Source: Streptomonospora nanhaiensis (GTDB taxonomy: Bacteria; Actinomycetota; Actinomycetes; Streptosporangiales; Streptosporangiaceae). From it: a DNA stretch of 64,000 nt. Positions 26,939 to 35,296 of this stretch are shown here, piece by piece; position 1 is the stretch's first letter; every line of letters begins with the position of its first letter. Location: NCBI RefSeq assembly GCF_026642255.1, contig NZ_CP113264.1:2170001-2234000 (forward strand). Reading direction: 5' to 3'. The notes beneath the pieces were generated by a model, which ran no database searches, was not told the DNA's origin, and saw only the letters and a list, made by a program, of their open reading frames with translations. The position numbers were made by a program, and so were the translations under genes.

Positions 26939-27392
26939 CCTGACGCCGTGGCGCGCCGGACCGGTGGCGGTCCGGCCTGGCGGAGGCGTGCCAGGGCCCG
27001 CCGTCCGGCCCTCCGCCGGTACGCGCGGGCGGCGCCCCAGGAGTCGACCTAAGTCGGCCCGCGGGTAAAGCCAATCCTGGTTGACCAAGGCGGGGTTGTG
27101 GAGGACGGGTACGGGGCGCGGCCGGGGGTACGCTCGGCAGCACCGGGGTGCACCCTCCCCCGCCCTCCGCGGCGCGCCGCCGGTCGTGTCCCCGTCGCGC
27201 CGACCGCTGCGGGGGACCGGCCGGGGGACGGGGGCGCCCGCCGGTCGGGCCCTCCCCCTCGGGCGGCGGGCGCGGCTTTGCGACCTGTACCAGCAGGGGT
27301 TACCGTGAGAATCCGGATGCTGCGGTCATCTGGCTCAGGGGGACTCCCCGCCGATCCACCCGGGCACGGCCCGCGTGAGGAGAACGTTTCTA
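26939..27392. other. 454-base gene-free region upstream of clpX
   Basis: I find no supported gene. A promoter candidate, TTGCGA at 27278-27283 and TACCGT at 27301-27306 with a 17-base spacer, lies about 90 bases before the clpX start. clpP genes, which usually precede clpX in actinobacteria, are not here, and I saw no clear ClgR-type box. Confidence 0.55.
27278..27306 (+). promoter_or_regulatory. candidate clpX promoter
   Basis: TTGCGA and TACCGT are separated by 17 bases and match the actinobacterial housekeeping pattern (TTGAC-like, TANNNT). The implied transcript start near 27313 gives an 80-base leader. Confidence 0.45.
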
Positions 27393-28679
27393 GTGACACG
27401 CACCGGCGCCAGCGCACCCCTTCTCAAGTGCTCGTTCTGCGGCAAGGACCAGAGCCAGGTCCGCAGACTCATCGCGGGGCCCGGCCACATCTGCATCTGC
27501 GACGAGTGCGTCGGCCTGTGCAACGAGATCATGGAGGAGGAGGACACCGTCCTCCACGCCGACACCCCGTGGGACTCGTTGCCGAAGCCGCGGGAGATCT
27601 ACGAGTTCCTGGACTCGTACGTGATCGGTCAGGACCAGGCGAAGAAGGCCTTGTCGGTGGCGGTGTACAACCACTACAAGCGTGTGCGGTCGGAGGGTGA
27701 GCGTCCGGGGTCGGAGGGCGTGGAGATCGCGAAGTCCAACATCTTGCTGTTGGGTCCGACGGGGTCGGGGAAGACGCTGTTGGCGCAGACGTTGGCGCGG
27801 ATCCTGAATGTGCCGTTCGCGATCGCGGACGCGACGGCGCTGACGGAGGCGGGGTATGTGGGGGAGGATGTGGAGAACATCCTGCTCAAGTTGATCCAGG
27901 CGGCTGATTACGATGTGAAGAAGGCCGAGACGGGGATCATCTATATCGATGAGGTCGACAAGGTCGCGCGTAAGAGTGAGAATCCCTCGATCACGCGTGA
28001 TGTGTCGGGTGAGGGTGTGCAGCAGGCGTTGTTGAAGATCTTGGAGGGGACGACGGCGAGTGTGCCGCCCCAGGGTGGGCGCAAGCATCCGCACCAGGAG
28101 TTCATTCAGATCGATACGACGAATGTGTTGTTCATCTGTGGTGGGGCGTTCGCGGGTCTGGAGAAGATCATCGAGTCGCGGACGGGTCAGCAGGGGATGG
28201 GGTTCAATGCGGTTCTGCGGCCTCGGGGTGAGGTGGCGGAGTCGGGGTTGTTCGGTGAGGTGATGCCGGAGGATCTGTTGAAGTTCGGGATGATTCCGGA
28301 GTTCATCGGTCGGTTGCCGGTGATCACGAGTGTGGATGATCTGGATCGTGGGGCGTTGATCCGGATTTTGACGGAGCCGCGTAATGCGTTGGTGAAGCAG
28401 TATCAGCGGTTGTTCGAGTTGGACGGTGTGGGGTTGGAGTTCACGCCGGAGGCTTTGGAGGCGATTGCTGAGCAGGGGATTATTCGGGGGACGGGTGCGC
28501 GTGGGTTGCGGGCGATCATCGAGGAGGTGTTGTTGTCGGTGATGTACGAGGTGCCTTCGCGTGAGGATGTGGGGCAGGTGATCATCAGTCGGGAGACGGT
28601 GATCGACAACGTGAACCCCACGATCGTGCCGCGCATCCGCACCGAGCAGAACAGGCGGCGCCGCGACCGCTCGGCCTGA
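27393..28679 (+). CDS. clpX: ATP-dependent Clp protease ATP-binding subunit ClpX
   Basis: ClpX is the hexameric AAA+ unfoldase that feeds substrates to ClpP. The 428 residues include an N-terminal four-Cys zinc domain (CSFCGK and CICDEC), the Walker A GPTGSGKT, Walker [14 protein letters not shown], the pore and sensor regions, ISRDV-type loop [20 protein letters not shown], the ClpP-docking GF loop region (GQQGMGFNA is nearby), and [12 protein letters not shown]. The GTG at 27393 is chosen because AGGAG lies ten bases upstream and homology begins there. The middle of the gene uses G and T in third positions far more than all neighbours (see findings). clpP is not adjacent. Confidence 0.97.
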   Translation: MTRTGASAPLLKCSFCGKDQSQVRRLIAGPGHICICDECVGLCNEIMEEEDTVLHADTPWDSLPKPREIYEFLDSYVIGQDQAKKALSVAVYNHYKRVRSEGERPGSEGVEIAKSNILLLGPTGSGKTLLAQTLARILNVPFAIADATALTEAGYVGEDVENILLKLIQAADYDVKKAETGIIYIDEVDKVARKSENPSITRDVSGEGVQQALLKILEGTTASVPPQGGRKHPHQEFIQIDTTNVLFICGGAFAGLEKIIESRTGQQGMGFNAVLRPRGEVAESGLFGEVMPEDLLKFGMIPEFIGRLPVITSVDDLDRGALIRILTEPRNALVKQYQRLFELDGVGLEFTPEALEAIAEQGIIRGTGARGLRAIIEEVLLSVMYEVPSREDVGQVIISRETVIDNVNPTIVPRIRTEQNRRRRDRSA

Positions 28680-28795
28680 CCCCGGCGGTCCCCGCTCCGT
28701 GGGGCGGACGGCAGGAGCGTGTCCCGGGGGACACGCGGCCTTCGTGCCGCCCCGAGCGCGCCCCCCGGTGTGAGACTTGCGGGGGAGGTGGGCGC

Positions 28796-30013
28796 ATGGT
28801 CGACGGGTCCCCGATCGGTGAGGGCGAGCTCCTGTTCGAGGAGCTGGTCAGGTCCGTGCACGGCTGCGGGCCGATCGAGGTCCTGGAGGCGGCCGAGCGC
28901 TACGGCCAGGCCATCGGCCTCACGGCGGTCACCGTCCACGTGGTCGACATCCAGCAGAACCTCCTCTTCCCCCTCACCGGCGGACCCCCGCTCGGCGTCG
29001 ACTCCACCGAGGCGGGGGAGGCCTACCGCTCCGACACGCTGCGGCTGGACGAGGGGGGCGACGGCGAACTGAGCCTGTGGCTCCCCCTGCGCGACGGCGC
29101 CGACCGCATGGGCGTCCTGCACGTCAGGACGGAGTCCCTGGACGAGCCCACCCTGCGCCGCTGCCAGACGCTGGCCTCCCTCCTGGCCCTGGTGGTCACC
29201 TCCAAACGCGCCTACAGCGACACCTACGTCCGCCACACCCGCACGCGGCCGGTGCAGCTGCGCACCGAGATGCTGCGCGCCTTCCTGCCGCCGCGCACGC
29301 TCGGCACCACGCGGGGGGTGTCCACCGCCGTCCTCGAACCCGCCTACGAGCTCGGCGGCGACGCCTTCGACCACTCGATCACGAAGGACACCCTGCACGC
29401 CGTCATCCTCGACGCGATGGGCCACGACCTGGCCTCCGGCCTGACCGCGTCGGTGGCCATGGCCGGGGCCCGCAGCGCCAGGCGCAACGGGGCCGACCTC
29501 GCCGAGCTCACCGCGAGTGTGGAGAAGGCCCTGCTCCAGTGGCTTCCCGAACGCTTCTGCACGGGTGTCTTCGCCACCCTGGAGCTGGCCGACGGGATGT
29601 TCTCCTGGGCCAACTGCGCCCACCCCACGCCCCTGCTCATCCGGGACCGCCGCCTGGTGCCCGGGGCCCTGGACCGGGAACCGGAGGTGCCCCTCGGCCT
29701 CGGCGGCGTCCTGGGCGGGACCGAGGCGCGCACCGTCCACCGCGTCCGGCTCGAACCCGGAGACCAGGTGCTGCTCTACACCGACGGCGTGACCGAGGCC
29801 CACGACAGCGAGGGGCGGATGTTCGGCCTCGAGCAGTTCGCGGACTTCGTCATCCGTGCGGCCTCCGCCGACGAGCCCGCCCCCGAGACCCTGCGGCGCC
29901 TCATCCACGCCATCCACGAGCACCAGCGCGGCAGCTTCACCGACGACGCCACCATCATGCTGCTGGAATGGCACCCGGACGGCCGCGGGGCGCCGCGCTC
30001 CCGGGGGTGCTGA
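28796..30013 (+). CDS. SpoIIE-type serine phosphatase with GAF-like N-terminus
   Basis: The 405-residue cytoplasmic protein is a PPM/SpoIIE phosphatase, the class that dephosphorylates anti-anti-sigma factors. Residues about 1-140 look like a GAF-type sensor (GLTAVTVHVVDIQQNLLFPL, LSLWLPLRDGADRMGVLHV). The phosphatase follows with LEPAYELGGDAFDHS, HAVILDAMGHDLASGL (metal-binding Asp-x-x-Gly-His), FATLELADGMFSWANCAHP, LLYTDGVTEAHD and TDDATIMLLEW. The ATG has GGGGGAGGTG upstream. No anti-sigma or STAS gene is adjacent. It ends just before a hairpin shared with the convergent cyclase gene. Confidence 0.9.
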   Translation: MVDGSPIGEGELLFEELVRSVHGCGPIEVLEAAERYGQAIGLTAVTVHVVDIQQNLLFPLTGGPPLGVDSTEAGEAYRSDTLRLDEGGDGELSLWLPLRDGADRMGVLHVRTESLDEPTLRRCQTLASLLALVVTSKRAYSDTYVRHTRTRPVQLRTEMLRAFLPPRTLGTTRGVSTAVLEPAYELGGDAFDHSITKDTLHAVILDAMGHDLASGLTASVAMAGARSARRNGADLAELTASVEKALLQWLPERFCTGVFATLELADGMFSWANCAHPTPLLIRDRRLVPGALDREPEVPLGLGGVLGGTEARTVHRVRLEPGDQVLLYTDGVTEAHDSEGRMFGLEQFADFVIRAASADEPAPETLRRLIHAIHEHQRGSFTDDATIMLLEWHPDGRGAPRSRGC

Positions 30014-30073
30014 GGAACCGCCCTGTGGGCCCGGCCGCGCCGCCGCGCCGGGGGCGGCGCGCCGCGGCCGTCG

Positions 30074-30880
30074 TCACCACAGGGCCAGCACCCTGCTCGG
30101 CCCGCCGGAGGCGTCCAGCCCCGGCATCACCCCGATGCTGAGCAGGGCTCCGGTCGGCGGCAGCCGGTCCAGTCCCGTCAGCGACTCCAGCCCCCACCGG
30201 TCGGCGCGGCCGAGCACCTCGTGCGCGGCGAAGTCCGTGGAGCGACCCGGGTCGGTGCTCAGCGTGTCGACCCCCACCCCGGCGACCCGCCTCCGGGCGA
30301 CCAGGAACTCGCACGCCTCCGCGCCGAAGCCGGGGAAGTGCCACGAGCCGTCGGCCGCCACCCCGCGCACCGCCTCGTCCCCCCGCGCCCAGCGGGCGCT
30401 CCACCCCGAGTTCATCAGCACCGCCGCCCCGGCCGGGATCTCCCCGTGCGCCCGCTCGAACGCCAGGACGTCGTCCACCGTGACCGTGGTGTCCGGATCC
30501 TCCGCGGCGCGGGCCCTGACGTCGATGACGGCGGCGGGCGCGACCAGCTCCTCCGGCCGGATGTCGGGGACCAGGCGGCCGCCGCCGATCACGTGCCCGG
30601 GGGCGTCCAGGTGCGTCCCCGTGTGCTCACCGAACGTCCACTGCTGCACGTAGAGGCCGAACTCCCCCTCGGGGGCGGCCTCGGAGACCGTCTCCCGCAC
30701 GGGTTTCACGTCGTCCCACCCGGCCATCGTCGGCGAGATCACGTGGCTCAGGTCGGCCACCCGGTGGAAGGCCCGGGGCCACGGAAGGGGGCCGGGCGGC
30801 GGGGGCGGGGGGCCGGCCGGGGCGGAGTCGGACAGGCCGTTCCGCGCGCGGACGGTCTCACCGGTTCCGTGGAGGCACAT
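30074..30880 (-). CDS. cyclase-family (kynurenine formamidase-like) metal hydrolase
   Basis: The 268-residue protein carries the family's metal motif HTGTHLDAPGH (His-x-Gly-Thr-His-x-Asp-x-Pro-x-His) near residue 85 and DLSHVISPTM before it, with PGRSTDFAAHEVLG and IGVMPGLDASGG later. Relatives hydrolyse N-formylkynurenine or related amides and esters, or act as polyketide cyclase-like enzymes; the substrate here is unknown. The ATG (MCLHGTGETV) has AAAGGGA upstream. It lies downstream, in the same direction, of an SsuABC-type importer 130 bases away, so it may process the imported compound. Confidence 0.85.
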   Translation of the reverse strand: MCLHGTGETVRARNGLSDSAPAGPPPPPPGPLPWPRAFHRVADLSHVISPTMAGWDDVKPVRETVSEAAPEGEFGLYVQQWTFGEHTGTHLDAPGHVIGGGRLVPDIRPEELVAPAAVIDVRARAAEDPDTTVTVDDVLAFERAHGEIPAGAAVLMNSGWSARWARGDEAVRGVAADGSWHFPGFGAEACEFLVARRRVAGVGVDTLSTDPGRSTDFAAHEVLGRADRWGLESLTGLDRLPPTGALLSIGVMPGLDASGGPSRVLALW

Positions 30881-31012
30881 GGGGTCCCTTTCGTGTCGTG
30901 TCCTCTGCCGTATGCCCGGGCGGGGACCGGGACAACCTGTGCGCGGCCCCCTGTGGACGGGCTCCGACACGCTACCGGGCGCGGCGGGCGGCGGAACCGC
31001 GCGGGCCCCGCG

Positions 31013-32032
31013 TCAGCTGCCGTCCTCGGCGGCGACGGTGTCGAACACCAGGTCGCCCCAGCTCTCCGGGGCGGTGCCGATGGCGCCGATCTCGGCCATG
31101 AACGAGCCGATCCTCTCCAGGCCCTGCGGCGCGGTCGTGTACTCGATGCCGTCCCGGCCCAGGTGCTCCAGGTACTCCTCCGCCGTGACCGCCCCGTTCT
31201 CGGCCTCGGACAGGATGCGGGCGGCCGCCTCGGGGTCCCCGGTGATCAGCTCGTTGGCGCGTTCCACGCAGGCGTGCAGGGCCTCGACGACGTCGGGGTT
31301 CTCCTCCGCGTAGTCCTCCATGGCGGTGACCACGTTGAAGCCGTGCGGACCGCCGAGGACCTCGTAGCTGTCGAGGAGCACCCGCGCGCCCTCGGCCTCG
31401 GCCTGGTACTGGAACGGCGGAGCGGTGACCGCCGCCGCGATCTGTCCGCTGAGCAGGGCCTGGAGGGCGTCGGGGTGGGGCATGGCCACCAGGTTGCCGG
31501 TGAACCGGTCCGGGTCGCCGAACTCCTCCCGGGCGGCGTGCGCCAGCACGATCGACTGGATCGAGCCCGGTTGGGGCGAGGAGATGCGGTCGGCGCCGGT
31601 GATGTCGGACAGGCTCCGGATGCGGTCGTCCGTGGTGACCATCCACAGCGGCATGTTGTTCAGGCCGGTGACGACCTTCCACGGGACGCCGCTGTCGCGT
31701 GCCTGGAGGAAGGGCGCCAGGCCGCCGGTGCCCGCCTGGAGGCTGCCCGCGAGCATGCCGTCCCGGCTCGCCGAGCCCCCGCTCAGCACCTGCCACTCGA
31801 CGGTGCGGTCGGGCAGCGCCTCCGCCAGCCACCCCCTGGCCTCGACGACGGTCAGCGACGCGTAGCTGAGCCCGTATCCGGTGGCGATCGCCACCGTGCC
31901 GGACCCGTCCGAGGCCCCGGAGCCGTCGGAGCACCCCGCGGCGCCCACGACGGCGGCGCCCGCGAGCAGGCCGAGGCCGCCGCGGAGCACGTCGCGGCGT
32001 CCGGGGGACCGTGGTGTACGGATGGCGGTCAC
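31013..32032 (-). CDS. binding lipoprotein of SsuA/NMT1-type ABC importer
   Basis: The 339-residue protein begins PRSPGRRDVLRGGLGLLAG with a twin-arginine motif and ends its signal in AAGC, so it looks like a Tat-exported lipoprotein. The mature part follows the NMT1/SsuA pattern: IATGYGLSYASLTVVEARGW, MLAGSLQAGTGGLAPFL, VPWKVVTGLNN, and AAVTAPPFQYQAEAEGARVL. Such proteins bind sulfonates, nitrate, or thiamine precursors; residues do not settle which. The GTG at 32032 overlaps the permease stop (GTGA). Confidence 0.87.
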   Translation of the reverse strand: MTAIRTPRSPGRRDVLRGGLGLLAGAAVVGAAGCSDGSGASDGSGTVAIATGYGLSYASLTVVEARGWLAEALPDRTVEWQVLSGGSASRDGMLAGSLQAGTGGLAPFLQARDSGVPWKVVTGLNNMPLWMVTTDDRIRSLSDITGADRISSPQPGSIQSIVLAHAAREEFGDPDRFTGNLVAMPHPDALQALLSGQIAAAVTAPPFQYQAEAEGARVLLDSYEVLGGPHGFNVVTAMEDYAEENPDVVEALHACVERANELITGDPEAAARILSEAENGAVTAEEYLEHLGRDGIEYTTAPQGLERIGSFMAEIGAIGTAPESWGDLVFDTVAAEDGS

Positions 32033-32883
32033 AGGGCGGCTCCCTCTTTCATGCCCCAGCGGACGACGGTCCGCCGCTCCAGCAGTGTGAACAGCAGGTC
32101 CAGCGCGATCCCGATCAGCGCGATGGTCACCAGGCCCGCGAAGACGTCCGGGATGTCCAGGTGGAAGCGGGCCTCGTTGATGAAGAACCCGAGCCCTCCC
32201 TGCGCGCCCGCGACCCCGAAGACCAGCTCGGCGGCGATGACGGTGCGCCAGCCGAACGCCCAGCCCGTCCTGACCCCGGCGACGGTGTGCGGCAGGGCCG
32301 CGGGCAGGTGCACGTCCCGGATCAGCCGCCACGAGCGCAGGCCGAGGCTGCGGCCGACCATGAGCGTGGTGGCCGGGACGGTGCGGAAGCCCATGCCGAT
32401 GTTGACCGCCATCGGCCACAGGACGGCGTTGGCCACCACGAACACCAGGACGGTCTCGTCGAGGCCGAACCACAGCATGGCCAGGGGCAGGATCGCCACC
32501 GACGGCAGGGGGTTGACCATCGCGGTGAGCAGCGTCAGCAGGTCGTCGCCGAAGCGCGTGGCGACCGCGAGGGCGGTGAGCACGACGGCCAGCGCCGTGC
32601 CGATGAGCATCCCCAGGCCGAGGATCCGCAGGGTGGTGAGGGTGGGTCCCACCAGGGCGCCGCCGCCCCACCCCTCCGCGAACGCGGCGGCCACGTCCCA
32701 GGGCCCCGCGAAGACGAGCGGACTGACGCCGGCGGCGACCACGTACAACTGCCACACCCCGAGCAGCGCCACCAGGAGGGCGCTCCTGCGCAGGCCGACG
32801 GGAAGCCGCGACCAGGGGCCGTCCGACCGCCGGCCCCCTGCGCCGGCGTCGGCGGGCGGCGCGGTCTCAGTCGAGGACGGCAC
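32029..32883 (-). CDS. permease of SsuC/TauC-type ABC importer
   Basis: The 284-residue inner-membrane protein has about six helices, a Pro/Ala-rich N-terminal cytosolic segment, and the BPD permease signature (MVGRSLGLRSWRLIRDVHLP) that docks with the ATPase. LVFAGPWDVAAAFAEGW and WRTVIAAELVFGVAGAQGGL are typical of SsuC/TauC proteins. It starts with GTG, overlapping the ATPase gene end by 17 bases. Confidence 0.9.
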   Translation of the reverse strand: MPSSTETAPPADAGAGGRRSDGPWSRLPVGLRRSALLVALLGVWQLYVVAAGVSPLVFAGPWDVAAAFAEGWGGGALVGPTLTTLRILGLGMLIGTALAVVLTALAVATRFGDDLLTLLTAMVNPLPSVAILPLAMLWFGLDETVLVFVVANAVLWPMAVNIGMGFRTVPATTLMVGRSLGLRSWRLIRDVHLPAALPHTVAGVRTGWAFGWRTVIAAELVFGVAGAQGGLGFFINEARFHLDIPDVFAGLVTIALIGIALDLLFTLLERRTVVRWGMKEGAAL

Positions 32884-33649
32884 GGCCGGCCTCCTCCCTG
32901 TCGTCGGAGAGCAGCGCGCGCAGGCGGCGGCGCGCCGCGGTGAACCCCTCGGTGTCCGGGCTGTCCAGGCCGGCGACGTCGAGGGTCTCCACGACGGACG
33001 AGGGGCGCCCGCCCAGCACCACCACCCGGTCGCCGAGCAGCACGGCCTCGTCGATGCTGTGGGTGACGAAGAGGATGCTCACGCGGGTGCGCCGGGCCAG
33101 TCCGGCCAGTTCCGCCTGGAGGCGTCCGCGCGTCTGGGCGTCGAGGGCGCCGAAGGGTTCGTCCATCAGCAGCATGCGGGGCTCCAGGGCGAACGCGCGG
33201 GCGATCGCGACGCGCTGCTTCATGCCCCCCGAGAGCTGGTGGGGGTGGCGGTCCAGGGCGTGTCCGAGCCCCATCAGCTCCAGCTGGGCCGTGGCCCGTG
33301 CGCGCGCCTCGTCGCGCGGCGTGCCGGTCGCGCGCAGCGCGTAGGCGACGTTGCCGAGGACGGTGCGCCAGGGGAAGAGCTGGTCCAGTTCCTGGAAGAC
33401 CACGGCCCGGTCCGGGGCGGGGCCCTCCACCTCCGCGCCGTGGAAGGAGATCCGCCCGGCGGAGGGGGTGAGGAAGCCGGCGACGGCCTTGAGGACGGTG
33501 GACTTCCCGCAGCCGGAACGGCCGATCAGCATCACGGTCTCGCCGTGGCCGACGGTGAGGTCGGCGCCGGCGACCGCCGGTACGCGGCCGCCCGGGCCCG
33601 GGTACCCGATCGCGACCCCGTCGACGGACAGGAGCGGTTCTGCGCCCAT
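32867..33649 (-). CDS. ATPase of SsuB/TauB-type ABC importer
   Basis: The 260-residue ATPase shows Walker A GRSGCGKST (about 43-51), Q-loop VFQELDQLFPWRTV, signature QLSGGMKQRVAIARA, Walker B LLMDEPFGALDAQTR and switch VTHSIDEA, all as in SsuB/TauB/NrtD. It is the first gene of the three-gene importer. The AT-rich segment at 33715-33735 upstream, including ATAGACTAT, is the likely promoter area. No regulator is adjacent. Confidence 0.9.
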   Translation of the reverse strand: MGAEPLLSVDGVAIGYPGPGGRVPAVAGADLTVGHGETVMLIGRSGCGKSTVLKAVAGFLTPSAGRISFHGAEVEGPAPDRAVVFQELDQLFPWRTVLGNVAYALRATGTPRDEARARATAQLELMGLGHALDRHPHQLSGGMKQRVAIARAFALEPRMLLMDEPFGALDAQTRGRLQAELAGLARRTRVSILFVTHSIDEAVLLGDRVVVLGGRPSSVVETLDVAGLDSPDTEGFTAARRRLRALLSDDREEAGRAVLD

Positions 33650-33865
33650 CGGGACTCCTCTCTCGTTGCGCGGTGTCGTGGCCGGCGGGTGCGCGGCGCC
33701 ATCTTCCGACTAAAGCAGTAGGAAATATAGACTATTTGGGCGGGTCCGGCCACCGCGTCGACGCACGGGGGGCTGTAGGGGCGGCGGTGGATCAGGGCCT
33801 GTGCAGGTCAGGCGTGGTACCCGGGCGGCCCGGGGCGGTCGGCGCCGGCTCGGCCGCGGGCGGTG

Positions 33866-35122
33866 TCAGTGCCGCGCCGGGACGGCGCGGAGGTTCCGGA
33901 CGGGGCGCACCATGAGCAGCACCAGGCCCACCACGAGGGTGGCCGCCCCGCCGACGAGCAGGAGGGGCCGCGCCCCGAAGAGCTCCGCGGCCGGTCCCGC
34001 CAGGGCCTGCCCCACGGGCATCATCGCCAGGGAGCCCGCCATCTCGTAGGAGTGGATCCGGCCGAGGACCGGGCGGGGGGTGTGGGTCTGCACGCTGGTG
34101 CTCCACATGACGCCCCAGAAGCCCATCATCGCGCCGCTGACCGCCGCACCCAGGGCCAGCGCGGACGCCGGGAGGCCCAGCCCGACGCTGACGGAGAACG
34201 CTCCGGCGCCGAACAGCGCGAGCGTGCCCGCCCGGAGGGGGAACCGCGGCCGCACCCGCATCGCCACCAGGCCGCCCAGGGCCGTGCCGCCGCCCAGGGC
34301 GGAACTGACGAGTCCGAACGCCTGGGCGCCGTGGCCGGTGATGATCTCACTCGCGGTCAGGGGGACCTGAGGTCCCCACATGCTCACCATCAGCACCATC
34401 CACAACAGGATCACCGACCACATCCAGGTGCGGCTGCGGAACTCGCGCCACCCCTCCGCCAGGTCGGCGGCGTAACCGGGCCCCTGGCCCCGCCGTCTGA
34501 CCGTCCCGGGCAGTCGGACGAGCCCCAGCAGGACCGCCCCCACCGCGTAGGCGCCCGCGTGGACGGCCAGGACGCCGGCGGCGGAGAACAGGGCCACCAG
34601 CAGCCCGGCCACGGCCGGGCCCAGCAGCATGGCGAGGGCCTCGGCGGTGCGGATGACCGCGTTCGCCCCGTGCACGTCCCCGGACACCCGCGGGATCACC
34701 GAGCCCACGCCCGGCTGGAACGCGCCTGCGGCGATCCCGTTCACGGCGCCGATCACGCAGATCTGCCACAGCACCACGTGCCCGGTCAGGAAGAGGACCG
34801 CCACCGTGCCCTGGGTCGCCACGCGCACCAGGTCGGCCGCGATCATCAGCCGGCGCGCCCCCCAGCGGTCGGACAGCACTCCGCCGAAGACCACGAAGGC
34901 CACGAAGCACGCGGAGAAGGACGCCATCGCGAGGCCGATCCCGCCGGCCCCGTGTCCGTGCGCGATCAGCCCGGCCGACAGGGCGACGGGCAGCATCCCG
35001 TCGCCGAGCTTGGCCACGACGCGGGCGGAGAAGAACAAGGAGAAGTTCCGCGACCACAGCTTCCGTCCGCCGCCCGCCCGCCACGCGCCTTCGACCTGCT
35101 CCGACAGTGCGCCGCGCCCCAT
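33866..35122 (-). CDS. MFS transporter (MFS_3 / enterobactin-exporter-like type)
   Basis: The 418-residue carrier has twelve predicted helices: LWSRNFSLFFSARVVAKLGD, FGGVLSDRWGARRLMIAADL (MFS loop 2-3 motif), FQPGVGSVIPRVSGDVHGAN and LGRIHSYEMAGSLAMMPVGQ in the second half. These match the MFS_3 exporters that carry siderophores or drugs. The ATG at 35122 is preferred over the GTG at 35149 because AAGGA lies about eleven bases before it. It is divergent from the GH13 gene with a dre-like palindrome between them. Confidence 0.85.
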   Translation of the reverse strand: MGRGALSEQVEGAWRAGGGRKLWSRNFSLFFSARVVAKLGDGMLPVALSAGLIAHGHGAGGIGLAMASFSACFVAFVVFGGVLSDRWGARRLMIAADLVRVATQGTVAVLFLTGHVVLWQICVIGAVNGIAAGAFQPGVGSVIPRVSGDVHGANAVIRTAEALAMLLGPAVAGLLVALFSAAGVLAVHAGAYAVGAVLLGLVRLPGTVRRRGQGPGYAADLAEGWREFRSRTWMWSVILLWMVLMVSMWGPQVPLTASEIITGHGAQAFGLVSSALGGGTALGGLVAMRVRPRFPLRAGTLALFGAGAFSVSVGLGLPASALALGAAVSGAMMGFWGVMWSTSVQTHTPRPVLGRIHSYEMAGSLAMMPVGQALAGPAAELFGARPLLLVGGAATLVVGLVLLMVRPVRNLRAVPARH

Positions 35123-35175
35123 ATTTCCCGCTTTCCTTCGATCGGACACGGTTCGTCCGAGCGGTTCGCCACCCT

Positions 35176-35191
35176 ACCGGTCCAGACCAGT
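35176..35191. promoter_or_regulatory. dre-like GntR operator candidate
   Basis: ACCGGTCCAGACCAGT matches the DasR responsive element ACTGGTCTAGACCACT of streptomycetes at 13 of 16 positions, keeping the GGTC-N2-GACC core. It lies in the 174-base gap between divergent MFS and GH13 genes. A GntR-family regulator of amino-sugar or sugar use is a reasonable guess; none is encoded nearby. Confidence 0.45.
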
Positions 35192-35296
35192 TGGCGGGGA
35201 TCTTGCGGGAATCGGGAAGAGGATCGAGGAAAACTGTCCCGACCCGGGGCGCTCCAGTAACTTGGCTCACACGCGGCCGCGGAGGAGAGGACCCCT

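Noticed and set aside
27081-27308. Possible small gene upstream of clpX
   Set aside because: 75 codons of Arg/Pro/Gly-rich sequence crossing the candidate promoter, without a ribosome site.
33863-35260. 465-codon plus-strand frame opposite the MFS gene
   Set aside because: His/Gln/Arg-rich antisense shadow; the minus strand encodes a clear twelve-helix carrier.
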